A DNA stretch of 64,000 nt, from assembly GCF_902506455.1 (NCBI RefSeq), contig NZ_LR733844.1, positions 3,032,665 to 3,096,664 on the forward strand, read 5' to 3'. This document shows, one piece after another, positions 43,393-52,571 of this stretch. A program made the translations under genes and the position numbers. The DNA is from Sphingomonas sp. 8AM. Its GTDB lineage: Bacteria > Pseudomonadota > Alphaproteobacteria > Sphingomonadales > Sphingomonadaceae. The notes below the pieces were generated by a model that was not told the origin of the DNA, made no database searches, and saw nothing but the letters and a program-made list of their open reading frames with translations. Every line of letters begins with the position of its first letter. The stretch's first letter is position 1.

Positions 43393-43476
43393 CGTCGCCC
43401 CGGACTTGGTCCGGGGCCCCGCTTCCTCGTGGCGATCGGGGAAGAAGCGGGATCCCGGATCACATCCGGGATGGCG
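43393..43476. repeat. Palindromic repeat family B, copy 5
   Basis: The arms are CGTCGCCCCGGACTTGGTCC and CCCGGATCACATCCGGGATG. It lies between the catalase and FkbM genes. Confidence 0.85.
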
Positions 43477-43510
43477 GAGCGAGGTAACGCGCCCCGCACG
43501 CGGCCGGCGG

Positions 43511-44365
43511 TCAGCCGATCTGCTTGTCCTGCGCGCCGCTGTCCGGTCGCGCCGGGCCGAGGATCGGTTCCTCGCCGAGCGGCTTGTTCGGGAAGACGGT
43601 GAATTCGCCGCGCCCGTCGATCGACGGGCCGCTCGTCCAGCGACCCTCGGGGTAGCTGCCGTCCGCCGCCGTGGCGTAGAAGTTGTAGTTGTTCTCCTGA
43701 TCCTCCTGCTCCTGCGGGAAGGAATTGGGGATCGGGAGATTGCCCGCGGCGCCGCCGAGTTCCTCGATCACCGCCAGCCATTGCTGCTGGTGCATCGTGT
43801 CGCGCGCGATCATGTAGTGGAGCATCTTCTTCATGCCCTCGTCATGCGCGGCGTTGAACAGCCGCACCGCCAGCACGCGCCCGGTGCTCTCGGCGGCGAC
43901 GTTGCAATACATGTCGGCGGCGACGTTGCCGCTGGCGTAGATGTGGCTCATGTTGAACGGGACGCCGTCCGAGTCGACCGGCATCGCCGCGAGCCCGCTC
44001 GACAGCAGGTTCTTGTGGATCAGCCCTTCGATCTCCTGCCGGCCGTTGCCGCCGCCCATCACTGCACCGACGATCCCGTCCGCCGCGCCTTCTTCCTGAA
44101 GCGAGGCCGGCGCCTTGTCGAGGTTCAGCGCAACCGCAGTGGCGAGCATCTCGATATGGCCGATCTCCTCGGTGGCGGTGTGGAGCAGCATATCGCGGTA
44201 TTTCGGCGTCGGCGCGCGATTGCCCCATGCCTGGAAGAAGTACTGCATGCAGACGCGGATCTCACCCTCCACGCCGCCGATCGCCTGTTGCAGCATCCGC
44301 GCGAAGGCCGGATCGGGCTTCTCGACGGTGACGGGGTACTGAAGGCGCCTGTCGTGATAATACAT
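43511..44365 (-). CDS. Manganese catalase
   Basis: This dimanganese enzyme breaks down hydrogen peroxide. The 284-residue product shows GGVEGEIRVCMQYFFQAWG at 30-48 and LHTATEEIGHIEMLATAVAL at 61-80, with glutamates and H70 as metal ligands, then AAESTGRVLAVRL and ARDTMHQQQWLAVIEELGG with the second ligand set. The N-terminus MYYHDRRLQYPV is the standard start. The C-terminal part is rich in prolines and glycines as in relatives such as YdbD. It stands alone. Confidence 0.95.
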   Translation of the reverse strand: MYYHDRRLQYPVTVEKPDPAFARMLQQAIGGVEGEIRVCMQYFFQAWGNRAPTPKYRDMLLHTATEEIGHIEMLATAVALNLDKAPASLQEEGAADGIVGAVMGGGNGRQEIEGLIHKNLLSSGLAAMPVDSDGVPFNMSHIYASGNVAADMYCNVAAESTGRVLAVRLFNAAHDEGMKKMLHYMIARDTMHQQQWLAVIEELGGAAGNLPIPNSFPQEQEDQENNYNFYATAADGSYPEGRWTSGPSIDGRGEFTVFPNKPLGEEPILGPARPDSGAQDKQIG

Positions 44366-44535
44366 GCTGCTTCTCCGGTTGTGGATACGGATAGGCAATG
44401 CACGGGCGCGCAATAAGTCGTTCGGGTCGCGATATGAAAACGCTGATTTCACAATGATTTAGATCAACGGCGGTTCCGCGAATGTTGAGGCGTCGGCGGG
44501 GTAAAGGAGTTGTGGCGGTGTGGAACTTCAAGGGG

Positions 44536-47500
44536 TCAGCGCCCGAGCAGCACGCGCGCCTGTCCTGCGATCTGCGCCAGCATCGCCGCGTTCGGGGCCT
44601 GTGCGTTGCGGGCGCGGTCGATCACGGCGCGGAATTGGCCGACGCGGGCGGCGTTCTTCGCCAGCCATGCGTCGACCAGCGCGACCGGATCGCCCGTGCC
44701 GCCACGGCCGAGGAAGTCGAGCCGCAATTGCTGGAAGTCGCGCGCGAGGCCGGCGATCAACAGCCGCTCCCAGGGATCGCTGGGGTTGATGCGCGTGGCG
44801 GTGCCCTGCGCCCAGTCGAGCCCGAGACCTTCGCCGAGCCGGGTGAAGGCGCGCGCAAGCTGCGTCTCGTCGATCGCGGCGCGCTCGCCGAGGTCGGCGA
44901 GCCCGACCGCGCCGTCCAGCTCGAACAGCCGCACGACGCTGAGCGCCAGATCGTGCGGTGCGCCGGCCGCCTCCAGCGTGTCGGCGATGCGCCGCGAATG
45001 CGCGCGTGCCTCGTCGAGCAACAGGTCGTCGGTCGCCGCCGCCAGCCGGTCGATCCCGCCCGACAGCCGCGCGAGCACGGTCGAGGGCACCGTGCCGGGC
45101 GCGGTGGCGCGGAGCAGGTCGGCGATCTGCGAGCGGACCGCGACCGCGACCTCGTCGAACAATGCCAGCCGCCCGGCCTCCGGCATCGGGGTGGTTTCGA
45201 TCGCCTGCCACAAGGTCGCGAGGCCGAATTGCCGTTCGGCGACGACGAACATCGCGGCGATGTCGGCGAGCGTGGCGCCCTCCTCCTCGGCCAGCTCGAA
45301 CGGGTGGAGGATGCCGATGCGGTTGACGATGCGGTTGGCGAGCTTGGTCGCGACGATCTCGCCGCGCAGGCGATGCGCGTCGATCGCGGGGGCGAACCGC
45401 TCCTGCATCGCGCGCGGGAAAGCGGCGTGGAGGTCGGGGAGCAACGCCTCGTCCTCGCCGAGCGCCGAATGCTCGATCTCGTCCTGCAACGACAGTTTCG
45501 CGGTCGCGAGCAGCACCGCGAGTTCGGGGCGGGTGAGCCCGCGGCCCTCGCCGGTGCGGCGCAACAGGTCGGTGTTGTTCGCCAGCCCCTCGACATGGCG
45601 ATCGAGCCGCCCGGCTTCCTCGAACACCTCGATGAGCCGGACATAGCTGGGCAGCGCCTGCGCACCCCCGCGCTCGGCGATCGACAGGCCGAGCGTCTGG
45701 AGGCGGTTGTCCTCCAGCACCAGTTGCGCGACATCGTCGGTCATGCTGCCGAGCAGGACGTTGCGGTCCTCGAACGACAGCCGGCCTTCGATCATCTCGC
45801 GGTTGAGTGCGATCTTGATGTTGACCTCGTTGTCCGAGCAATCGACGCCCGCCGAATTGTCGATGAAGTCGGTGTTGATGCGCCCGCCTCGGGCGGCGAA
45901 GGCGATGCGCGCCGCCTGCGTGACGCCGAGGTTCGCGCCCTCGCCGATCGCGATCGCGCGCAGTTCCTCGGCATCGACGCGCAACCGGTCGTTGGCGGGA
46001 TCGCCGACGGTGGCGTTGTTCTCGGCCGCGGCCTTCACATAGGTGCCGATGCCGCCGAACCAGATCAGGTCGGCGGGGCTCTTGAGGATCGCCGAGATCA
46101 GCGCGGTCGGCTCCATCCGGTCGACGGTGATGCCGAGCGCGGCCTGTACCTGCGGGGTCAGCGGAATCGACTTCATGTCGCGCGCGAACACGCCGCCGCC
46201 GGCGGAGATCAGCGTCGGATTGTAATCGGCCCAGCTCGACCGTGGCAGCGCGAACATGCGGGCGCGTTCGTCCCAGCTCGCTGCCGGATCGGGATCGGGG
46301 TCGAGGAAGATGTGGCGGTGATCGAACGCGGCGACCAGCTTGATCGCTTTCGACAGCAGCATGCCGTTGCCGAACACGTCGCCCGACATGTCGCCGCAGC
46401 CGACGACGCGGATCGGGTCCGCCTGCACGTCGACGCCGCGCTCCGCGAAGTGGCGCTGGACCGAGACCCACGCGCCCTTGGCGGTGATGCCCATCGCCTT
46501 GTGGTCGTAGCCCTGCGAGCCGCCGCTGGCGAAGGCGTCGCCGAGCCAAAAGTCGCGGTCGAGCGCGATGGCATTGGCGACGTCGCTGAACGTCGCGGTG
46601 CCCTTGTCGGCGGCGACGACGAAATACGGGTCTTCGCCGTCGAGGATCGTCACGCCCTGCGGATGAACGACCGCGCCGTTCTCGATATTGTCGGTGATCG
46701 ACAAAAGCGTGCGGATGAAGATGCGATACGCCTCGGTCCCCTCCGCGAGCCAGGCGTCGCGGTTCGAGGGTGAGGGGAGTTGCTTGGCGTAGAAGCCGCC
46801 CTTCGCGCCGGTCGGCACGATGACGGCGTTCTTGACGCGCTGCGCCTTCATCAGCCCGAGGATCTCGGTGCGGAAATCGTCACGACGGTCGGACCAGCGC
46901 AGGCCGCCGCGCGCGACCGGGCCGGCGCGCAGATGGATACCCTCGACCCGCGGCGAATAGACCCACACCTCGCGCCACGGCAGCGGGGCGGGGAGGCCGG
47001 GGATCTTCGCACTGTCGAGCTTGAACGCCAGCGCCTCGTTCGCGGCCTCGGTGAAGGCGTTGGTGCGCAGCGTCGCGTCGATCACGGCGCGGAAGGCGCG
47101 CAGGATGCGGTCGTCGTCGATGCCAGTGACCGCGTCGAGCCCGGCGTCGATCACTCCCTGCGCCGCTTCGGGGTCGGCGGTCGAGGCGGGGTCGTGGACC
47201 GCGACGAAGCGTTCGACCAGTGCCTTGGTGACGGGGCGGACGCGTGTCAGCGTATCGACGACGTTGGCGGGGCCGTAGCTCATCCCCGCCTGCCGCAAAT
47301 AGCGATACCAGGCGCGGAACAGCACGACCTCGGACGGCGACAGCCCCGCCTCCAGCATCAGCCGGTTGAAGCCGTCATCCTCGGCGCGGCCTTCAAGCAC
47401 CTGCGCGAGTGCTTCCTGCAAGGTCTCGGCGCCGGCGAGCACCGCGGGGATGTCGGCCCTGGTCTCGAGCGTGAAATCGTGGATCGAACTGCGCTCCTCG

Positions 47501-49164
47501 TCGGTCAGCGCGGTCGGCATTTCCTCGATCACGCGGAAGCCGAAATGCTCGAGCGCGGGCACCGCGTCGGACAGCGCGAGCGGGCCGCCCTGCCGATAGA
47601 CCTTGAGATGGAGCATCCCGTCGCCACCGGCGGTGAAACGCACCTCGCGGTCGGCATCGCCGTCGAGATTGGCGATCGACACGATGTCGCGTGCTGCCTC
47701 GTCGGCGCTCGCACCAGTGCGGTAGCGGACCGGGAAGGCGGCGGCGTGGCGCAGCGCGAGCCGCGCGGCGCGCGCCGGGCCGACCTCATCGGCAAGCGCG
47801 GCCTCGATCGACGGCGTCCAGCCGCGCACCATCTTTTCGAGCTGTGCGTCGAGCGTCAGCGCATCGGGGAGCACGCCGGCGCCACGCAGGTCGATCGTGT
47901 AGCGAAGCAAGGCAACCCGTCCGTCCTCGACGCTGGTCGACCAGTTGAGCACCTGCCCGTTAGCGGCCTCGGCGAGCATCTCGCCGATCGCGACGCGGCG
48001 CGCGGTGGTCATCTCGTCGCGCGGCAGCCACACGAACGCATACAGGTGGCGGCCGAGCGGGGAGGGGACCAGCACCAGCTTCGGGCGCGGGCGGTCGGCG
48101 AGGCTCATCGCGGTGAGCGCCAGCTCCTCCATCGATGCCGCGCTGATCGCGGTCATCAGATCGTGCGGCAGCGTGGCGATCGCGTGGGTCAGCGCCTTGC
48201 CGGTGTGGCCGGCGGGATCGAAGCCGAACTTGGCCTCGCTTGCCGCCAGCCGCTGGCGCAGGACCGGCACGCTGCGCGGCGGGGCGTTGAGCGCCGCCGA
48301 GGTCCACAGCCCGGCGTGGATCGAGAGCCCGGTGACACGCCCGCCGGTCTGGATCGGCACCACCAGCAGATCGAGCGGCACGCGGCGGTGGACCGGCGAG
48401 ATCAGGCTGGATTTCAGCAGCAACGGCGCCGAATTGCCGGCGGTGAAATAGTCGACCGCCAGCCGCCGCGAACGATCGGCGAGGATCGGCACCGCATGGT
48501 CGTTGACGACGATCCCGAGCGGCGCGGCGGCGTCGACCTTGCCGTCGGCGTGCCAGCGCTCGTGCCCGAGCAAGGTGAAATGCCGGTCGAGGAACCAGCG
48601 GAGCAGTGCCGCGCCTTCCGGATCGCCGCCGACATCGTCGATCACCCCGGCGTCGGCCGCGAGCGTCGCCTGCATCGCGCGCCAGTCGCGCACCGCGACA
48701 CGCACGTCGGCGAGCAGGCGCTCGATCTCGTCGGTCAGCGCGCGCCGGTCACGCGCGTCAACGCGCTCCAGCTCGATATAGATCATCGATTCGGGCTTGC
48801 CGTCGGCGCCCTCGATGTCGGTCAGTTGTCCCGCGGCGTCGCGCGAGACGCGGATCACCGGGTGGATGACGCGATCGACCGCGATGTCACGGTCGCCGAT
48901 CACCGCCGCGACGGAGTCGACGAGGAACGGCATGTCGTCGTTGACGATCGCCAGCCGCATGCGCCGCCGCGCGCCGTCGCCCGGTAGCTGCTCCAGCGCC
49001 AGCGCCGGGGTGCCGGGCGCGCGCACCGCCGCGGTCTGCGCGAGGAAGGCGGCCGCCTCCGCCTGCTTGTCCTCGCCGAACCCGGCAAGCTCGCCCGGCA
49101 GCGCGCGATAGGTGAGGCGGGCCGCCAGCGCGGCAGACAGTATCTGAAGAGACTTATCCGGCAT
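44536..49164 (-). CDS. gdhB: NAD-specific glutamate dehydrogenase (large type)
   Basis: This 1542-residue enzyme deaminates glutamate to 2-oxoglutarate with NAD, mainly catabolically. It belongs to the roughly 180-kDa family: a long N-terminal regulatory half with ACT-like segments (about 20-700), then the catalytic part with EGIHLRAGPVARGGLRWSDR, PTGAKGGFYAKQLPSP, and the nucleotide-binding KPSVVGCGDMSGDVFGNGML-like segment (VVGCGDMSGDVFGNG here). GGIGTYVKA and DNSAGVDCSDNEVNIKIAL are further family motifs. The gene symbol follows Pseudomonas usage. It shares its strand with the PAS gene upstream, 73 bp away. Confidence 0.95.
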   Translation of the reverse strand: MPDKSLQILSAALAARLTYRALPGELAGFGEDKQAEAAAFLAQTAAVRAPGTPALALEQLPGDGARRRMRLAIVNDDMPFLVDSVAAVIGDRDIAVDRVIHPVIRVSRDAAGQLTDIEGADGKPESMIYIELERVDARDRRALTDEIERLLADVRVAVRDWRAMQATLAADAGVIDDVGGDPEGAALLRWFLDRHFTLLGHERWHADGKVDAAAPLGIVVNDHAVPILADRSRRLAVDYFTAGNSAPLLLKSSLISPVHRRVPLDLLVVPIQTGGRVTGLSIHAGLWTSAALNAPPRSVPVLRQRLAASEAKFGFDPAGHTGKALTHAIATLPHDLMTAISAASMEELALTAMSLADRPRPKLVLVPSPLGRHLYAFVWLPRDEMTTARRVAIGEMLAEAANGQVLNWSTSVEDGRVALLRYTIDLRGAGVLPDALTLDAQLEKMVRGWTPSIEAALADEVGPARAARLALRHAAAFPVRYRTGASADEAARDIVSIANLDGDADREVRFTAGGDGMLHLKVYRQGGPLALSDAVPALEHFGFRVIEEMPTALTDEERSSIHDFTLETRADIPAVLAGAETLQEALAQVLEGRAEDDGFNRLMLEAGLSPSEVVLFRAWYRYLRQAGMSYGPANVVDTLTRVRPVTKALVERFVAVHDPASTADPEAAQGVIDAGLDAVTGIDDDRILRAFRAVIDATLRTNAFTEAANEALAFKLDSAKIPGLPAPLPWREVWVYSPRVEGIHLRAGPVARGGLRWSDRRDDFRTEILGLMKAQRVKNAVIVPTGAKGGFYAKQLPSPSNRDAWLAEGTEAYRIFIRTLLSITDNIENGAVVHPQGVTILDGEDPYFVVAADKGTATFSDVANAIALDRDFWLGDAFASGGSQGYDHKAMGITAKGAWVSVQRHFAERGVDVQADPIRVVGCGDMSGDVFGNGMLLSKAIKLVAAFDHRHIFLDPDPDPAASWDERARMFALPRSSWADYNPTLISAGGGVFARDMKSIPLTPQVQAALGITVDRMEPTALISAILKSPADLIWFGGIGTYVKAAAENNATVGDPANDRLRVDAEELRAIAIGEGANLGVTQAARIAFAARGGRINTDFIDNSAGVDCSDNEVNIKIALNREMIEGRLSFEDRNVLLGSMTDDVAQLVLEDNRLQTLGLSIAERGGAQALPSYVRLIEVFEEAGRLDRHVEGLANNTDLLRRTGEGRGLTRPELAVLLATAKLSLQDEIEHSALGEDEALLPDLHAAFPRAMQERFAPAIDAHRLRGEIVATKLANRIVNRIGILHPFELAEEEGATLADIAAMFVVAERQFGLATLWQAIETTPMPEAGRLALFDEVAVAVRSQIADLLRATAPGTVPSTVLARLSGGIDRLAAATDDLLLDEARAHSRRIADTLEAAGAPHDLALSVVRLFELDGAVGLADLGERAAIDETQLARAFTRLGEGLGLDWAQGTATRINPSDPWERLLIAGLARDFQQLRLDFLGRGGTGDPVALVDAWLAKNAARVGQFRAVIDRARNAQAPNAAMLAQIAGQARVLLGR

Positions 49165-49212
49165 GGGCGAAGCTATGCGCCCCTCCCGCGCCTAGCTCAA
49201 GCGTTGCCGTAC

Positions 49213-49245
49213 TGCATTGGTGCAGCGTCGCAGTGCATCAATGCA
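49213..49245. promoter_or_regulatory. Inverted repeat between PAS gene and gdh
   Basis: TGCATTGGTGCA (49213-49224) and TGCATCAATGCA (49234-49245) form an inverted repeat with one mismatch and a 9-base spacer. It overlaps the last codons of the PAS gene and lies about 50 bp upstream of the gdh start. It could be a regulator site for gdh or a hairpin ending the PAS transcript. Confidence 0.35.
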
Positions 49246-50473
49246 GCCGGCGCAGTACCTGCGCAGCAAGCTTCGCGTCGTCGCCGACGGTGCCGACGAC
49301 GACGATTCCGGTGGCGGTGGCGCGGCCGAGCAGCACCACCGGCGCGCCCTCGTCGAGTCCGCTGTCGATCGCCACTTCAGCCAACGGCGCACGCTCGGCC
49401 AGCGGGAGCGCGGCGGCGTCATCGCCATCGGGCTGACGCAGGGCGCGCTCGGCAGCGACGATCCCCTTGATGCCGCCCTCGGCGCGCTCCAGCGCATGGG
49501 CGAGCGCGCCGGGGGCGATGCCAGTGCGCTGCGCCCAGGCGAGCACGGTCGCGGCCTCGGTCAGCCGCGTCTTGTCGTGATCCGCGCCGAACACGAGCTT
49601 GGTGATCGCGGTCAGCGGTGCGCGCGCCTGCACACGGATGTCGGCGGCGGCGAGCAGTTCCTCCAGCCGCGCCGGATCGGCAGCGGCAGCAAGCGCGACG
49701 TCATGCGCGCGGCCCAGCGCGCGGTACAGCGCGGCATGGCTGCGCAGCCGCGCGGCGCGGGCCACGGCGGCGCTGTCGCGCGCGGCGGCGAGCAGGTCGT
49801 CGAGCGTGGTGGGGGCGACCTCCGGCTCCGGTACCGGCGCGGCGGCGCACGGACCGTCCGCCCAGACGCCGCTGGGCAGCGGATCGTGGCGCGGGGCGCG
49901 GATCGCCGCGGCCAGCTCGGCATCGAGCCCGGCCTGATCGTCGGCGGCGACCAGCTCCTTCCAGTTGATGACGCCGTAGATATAGTCGATCGTCCGTGCG
50001 TCCGACGAGAAGGGCATCAGGATGCCGCGGTACATCGTATTGTGCCCGCGCGTGCCGGTGAATTCGGCTTCGAAGCCGATCGGCGTGCGATTGGCGATGA
50101 TCTGGAGATAATGGTCGGTCAACCGCGACAGCAGCGAGCGCGACGGCACGTCGGAGATCCGCGCGATCGACTGATCCATCGCGCATTCCTCGCGCAGCGC
50201 GCGACCGATGAACTGGATTGCGGGGTCCTCGACCCCGGCCGAGAAGTCGAGCAGCACGCTGTGCGGACCGAAGTCGGCGATGCTCTCGGGCTCGAGATCG
50301 TCGATTGCCGGATAGGGGCGGCCGCGTAGCAGCGACACCCAGTGATGATAGGCGCGGACGTGCATCCGGCGCTCGTCGGGGCCGACCGGTGCCGGAGATT
50401 CGCCGACGCCGCCCTCAGTCGGGTCGTCGTCCTGGCGTAGGTCGTCGTAGCCGTGCGCGCTGTCCATGCTCAT
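49238..50473 (-). CDS. PAS domain-containing protein
   Basis: The product has 411 residues from ATG 50473 (409 from ATG 50467); the frame stays open to 50572. A PAS-like region at about 35-195 has HHWVSLLRGRPYPAIDDLEP, IQFIGRALREECAMD and YIYGVINWKELVA. The C-terminal half is Ala-rich and helical (DLLAAARDSAAVARAARLRS), with no kinase or output domain. This architecture occurs in sphingomonads, where its role is unknown. It is encoded upstream of gdh on the same strand and next to the tRNA that borders the island. Confidence 0.8.
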   Translation of the reverse strand: MSMDSAHGYDDLRQDDDPTEGGVGESPAPVGPDERRMHVRAYHHWVSLLRGRPYPAIDDLEPESIADFGPHSVLLDFSAGVEDPAIQFIGRALREECAMDQSIARISDVPSRSLLSRLTDHYLQIIANRTPIGFEAEFTGTRGHNTMYRGILMPFSSDARTIDYIYGVINWKELVAADDQAGLDAELAAAIRAPRHDPLPSGVWADGPCAAAPVPEPEVAPTTLDDLLAAARDSAAVARAARLRSHAALYRALGRAHDVALAAAADPARLEELLAAADIRVQARAPLTAITKLVFGADHDKTRLTEAATVLAWAQRTGIAPGALAHALERAEGGIKGIVAAERALRQPDGDDAAALPLAERAPLAEVAIDSGLDEGAPVVLLGRATATGIVVVGTVGDDAKLAAQVLRRLH

Positions 50474-50630
50474 CGTCCGTTCCGGCGAGCGGCCTGTAAT
50501 TCGGCCGGATTCGCCGGACGCTTTTGCCCTGTGGATGGTAAACGCCCAGTAAAGCCGCAAGACGCTTGTCAACGCCGTTTCGCGCTGCTAAGCGCCGCCT
50601 CCACGACGTTTCCCACGCGGAAGCGCGTTG

Positions 50631-50706
50631 GCCGCTTTAGCTCAGCTGGTAGAGCATCGCATTCGTAATGCGGGGGTCACAGGTTCGAGTCCTGTAAGCG
50701 GCACCA
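50631..50706 (+). tRNA. tRNA-Thr (anticodon CGT)
   Basis: This is a complete 76-nt tRNA with encoded CCA. The acceptor stem is GCCGCTT/AAGCGGC, the D arm carries AGCTCAGCTGGTAGAGC, the anticodon stem-loop is GCATTCGTAATGC, giving CGT (reads ACG), and the T arm carries GGTTCGAGTCC. The transition to island-like sequence begins right after its 3' end, the usual position for tRNA-targeted integration. Confidence 0.97.
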
Positions 50707-50872
50707 CCCCTTCCAGTAGGAAACCTCGAAACGCGCGGGCGAAAGCTCGTGCGGCTGATCGGGCGTTTGGGTCCTGCTTGGGGCGCTTTTGGGTAGGGAG
50801 GTGGGCTCGACCTACGCTATAGCCACTCAACGCAGGCAGCCTCGCGCTTCCTCCAGTTGAGAGATCACTCGT

Positions 50873-51775
50873 ATGGAACCGGGATCAGCTGAAACGCAGC
50901 GCGTGTTCTTCACCTACGTTTGGGGGCCGCCCGGAAATCCAGCTTGGCCCTTAACTTTCACCAATAAGGCAACCCGTTCGCATGCCCTGAAGGCGCTGAC
51001 CGAAGGCGATTTGATCTTTACGGTCTGCACCAGAGGCGAGCCAACGCCGTTCGATCACCGAGGGCGGGTCTCCGGCCTGTATCGGGTGTCAGATCTGGAA
51101 GTGAACACTCAGGAGTACGACATCCCGAGGGCTCTCGATCAGCCCGAATTCGATAGCGTCTCCCGGTTTCCTTATGCGCTGCATCCCATAGCGGTCTGGG
51201 AAATCAATTCGCCGGACAACATTTTCTCCGCGCTGGTTGGTCCGCTCACCCCCACCCACCATCTCCAAGCGCAATCGAAGATCGTGGAACTTGATGCGAT
51301 AACAGCACAGCCTTTGCTGGCCCTTGCACGGCGGGAATTGGCCGTAGCGTTGCCCAGAACCGAACTAGGCAGGGGACGCGTGTTGCAAAAGAACAGTAAG
51401 CTGGCTCCGAAACATCAGGGCACCTTTATCGGCACGTTCGGCAATCACGAGACATGGTTCGTTTACACGCTGGTGTTGCGCGATTCAGCGAGGAAAGCCT
51501 TGGCCGTCAAGGTTGGCTACGCGAATAATCCTCAAGAGCGGGCCGACGCTCACAACGGTCCAATGGCCTATGAAGCTACCGGCTTACGGTGGCACATCGA
51601 TCTGCAGCAGCCAACCACGTCCGAAGACGTGGCCCGCAACGTCGAACAGGCTGTTCTTACGAGGTATGCGGGTCATCGACTCGCCAGCAATGGTGAGATT
51701 TTAAGAGGCGTCGATCCGGCGTCCGTGGCCACAGCAGTAGCGATCGTGATGCGCTCGTTGGCAGCGGTTGATTAG
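50873..51775 (+). CDS. Possible EVE/PUA-like and GIY-YIG (MUG113-like) fusion
   Basis: The 300-residue product looks like two parts. Residues about 10-160 have the layout of an EVE/PUA-like fold (ALTEGDLIFTVCTRG, then GRVSGLYRVSDLEV), a fold known to read modified bases. Residues about 180-295 resemble the T5orf172/MUG113 branch of GIY-YIG nucleases: WFVYTLVL, then KVGYANNPQERADAHN (213-228), E258 and SNGEILRG. If both hold, it could be a modification-dependent restriction enzyme. Neither assignment was tested by search. It is the first gene past tRNA-Thr and stands alone; composition differs from core genes. Confidence 0.5.
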   Translation: MEPGSAETQRVFFTYVWGPPGNPAWPLTFTNKATRSHALKALTEGDLIFTVCTRGEPTPFDHRGRVSGLYRVSDLEVNTQEYDIPRALDQPEFDSVSRFPYALHPIAVWEINSPDNIFSALVGPLTPTHHLQAQSKIVELDAITAQPLLALARRELAVALPRTELGRGRVLQKNSKLAPKHQGTFIGTFGNHETWFVYTLVLRDSARKALAVKVGYANNPQERADAHNGPMAYEATGLRWHIDLQQPTTSEDVARNVEQAVLTRYAGHRLASNGEILRGVDPASVATAVAIVMRSLAAVD

Positions 51776-51813
51776 CCTACGGCATACGCTTCGTTAGGGT
51801 CAGGACTCATTGG

Positions 51814-52203
51814 TCATAGCCAGAAGATGACGGTGGCAGCGAGGGCGGCGGCAGAGAAGAAGACCGTTGGGCATCGGTCGTAGCGAGTAGCGACGCGGCG
51901 CCAGTCCTTCAGGCGGCCGAACATGATCTCGATGCGGCTGCGACGCCGGTAGCGTCGCTTGTCGTATCTGACCGGCTCGTTGCGCGATCGTCGGCCCGGG
52001 ATGCAGGGTTCGATGCCCCTGGCCTGAAGAGCGTCCCTGAACCAGTCGGCGTCGTAGCCGCGGTCTCCGAGCAGCCACTGCGCTTTTGGTAGGTCGTCCA
52101 GCAGCGCTGCCGCGCCAGTATAGTCGCTGACTTGCCCGGCGGTCATGAAGAAGCTCAAAGGGCGTCCGTTGGCATCGGCGATGGCATGGAGCTTGGTGTT
52201 CAT
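51814..52203 (-). CDS. IS5-family transposase, second frame (orfB)
   Basis: This is the C-terminal part (129 residues from its internal ATG) of the DDE transposase: MNTKLHAIADANGRPLSFFM, LLGDRGYDADWFRDAL with the second catalytic aspartate, and RRYRRRSRIEIMFGRLKDWR with the catalytic glutamate (YREN-like region). It is normally read as a fusion with orfA after a -1 shift at AAAAAGGGG (plus 52239-52247); the joined protein would be about 252 residues. Confidence 0.88.
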   Translation of the reverse strand: MNTKLHAIADANGRPLSFFMTAGQVSDYTGAAALLDDLPKAQWLLGDRGYDADWFRDALQARGIEPCIPGRRSRNEPVRYDKRRYRRRSRIEIMFGRLKDWRRVATRYDRCPTVFFSAAALAATVIFWL

Positions 52204-52223
52204 GCCGCCTTTGGTGCGTTCGA

Positions 52224-52571
52224 TCAGGCGGCCAAGATCCCCTTTTTAACCCGCAGGCTCGATGCCGTGCGGTGCGCCTTCAGGTATGTCGCGTCGATCA
52301 TGACGGTCTTGGGTTCGGCATTGCCTGCAGCCAGCCCCTCCATCATGCGCGTGAATACGCCACGCTCGCCCCAGCGCTTCCACCGGTTGTACAGCGTCTT
52401 GTAGGGGCCATAGGCGCTCGGAGCATCGCGCCAGCGCAGCCCGTTGCGGTTGACGAAGACGATGCCGCTCAGCACCCGCCGGTCATCCACACGAGGCTTG
52501 CCATGGCTCTTGGGAAAGAACCGCAGCAGCCGCCCCATCTGATCGTCCGTCAGCCAAAACAGGTCGCTCAT
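52224..52571 (-). CDS. IS5-family transposase, first frame (orfA)
   Basis: The 115-residue product gives the N-terminal half: FWLTDDQMGRLLRFFPKSHG, RVLSGIVFVNRNGLRWRDAP, GPYKTLYNRWKRWGERGVF and the first catalytic aspartate in TVMIDATYLKAHRTA. The zero-frame ending (RVKKGILAA) replaces the expected KGDLGRLIERTKGG, which appears when the ribosome slips back one base on AAAAAGGGG. This is the known arrangement in the IS427 group and not a decay frameshift. Confidence 0.9.
   Translation of the reverse strand: MSDLFWLTDDQMGRLLRFFPKSHGKPRVDDRRVLSGIVFVNRNGLRWRDAPSAYGPYKTLYNRWKRWGERGVFTRMMEGLAAGNAEPKTVMIDATYLKAHRTASSLRVKKGILAA

Noticed and set aside
44482..48987. Two very long plus-strand open frames (763 and 735 codons) opposite the glutamate dehydrogenase gene.
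   Set aside because: They mirror the codon structure of the minus-strand gene, have Arg/Asp/His-rich composition without family motifs, and no ribosome sites. Long antisense frames are expected at this G+C content.
52224..52571. The transposase reading-frame break as a decay mutation.
   Set aside because: A slip site AAAAAGGGG and restored family sequence after a -1 shift fit programmed frameshifting in this IS group.
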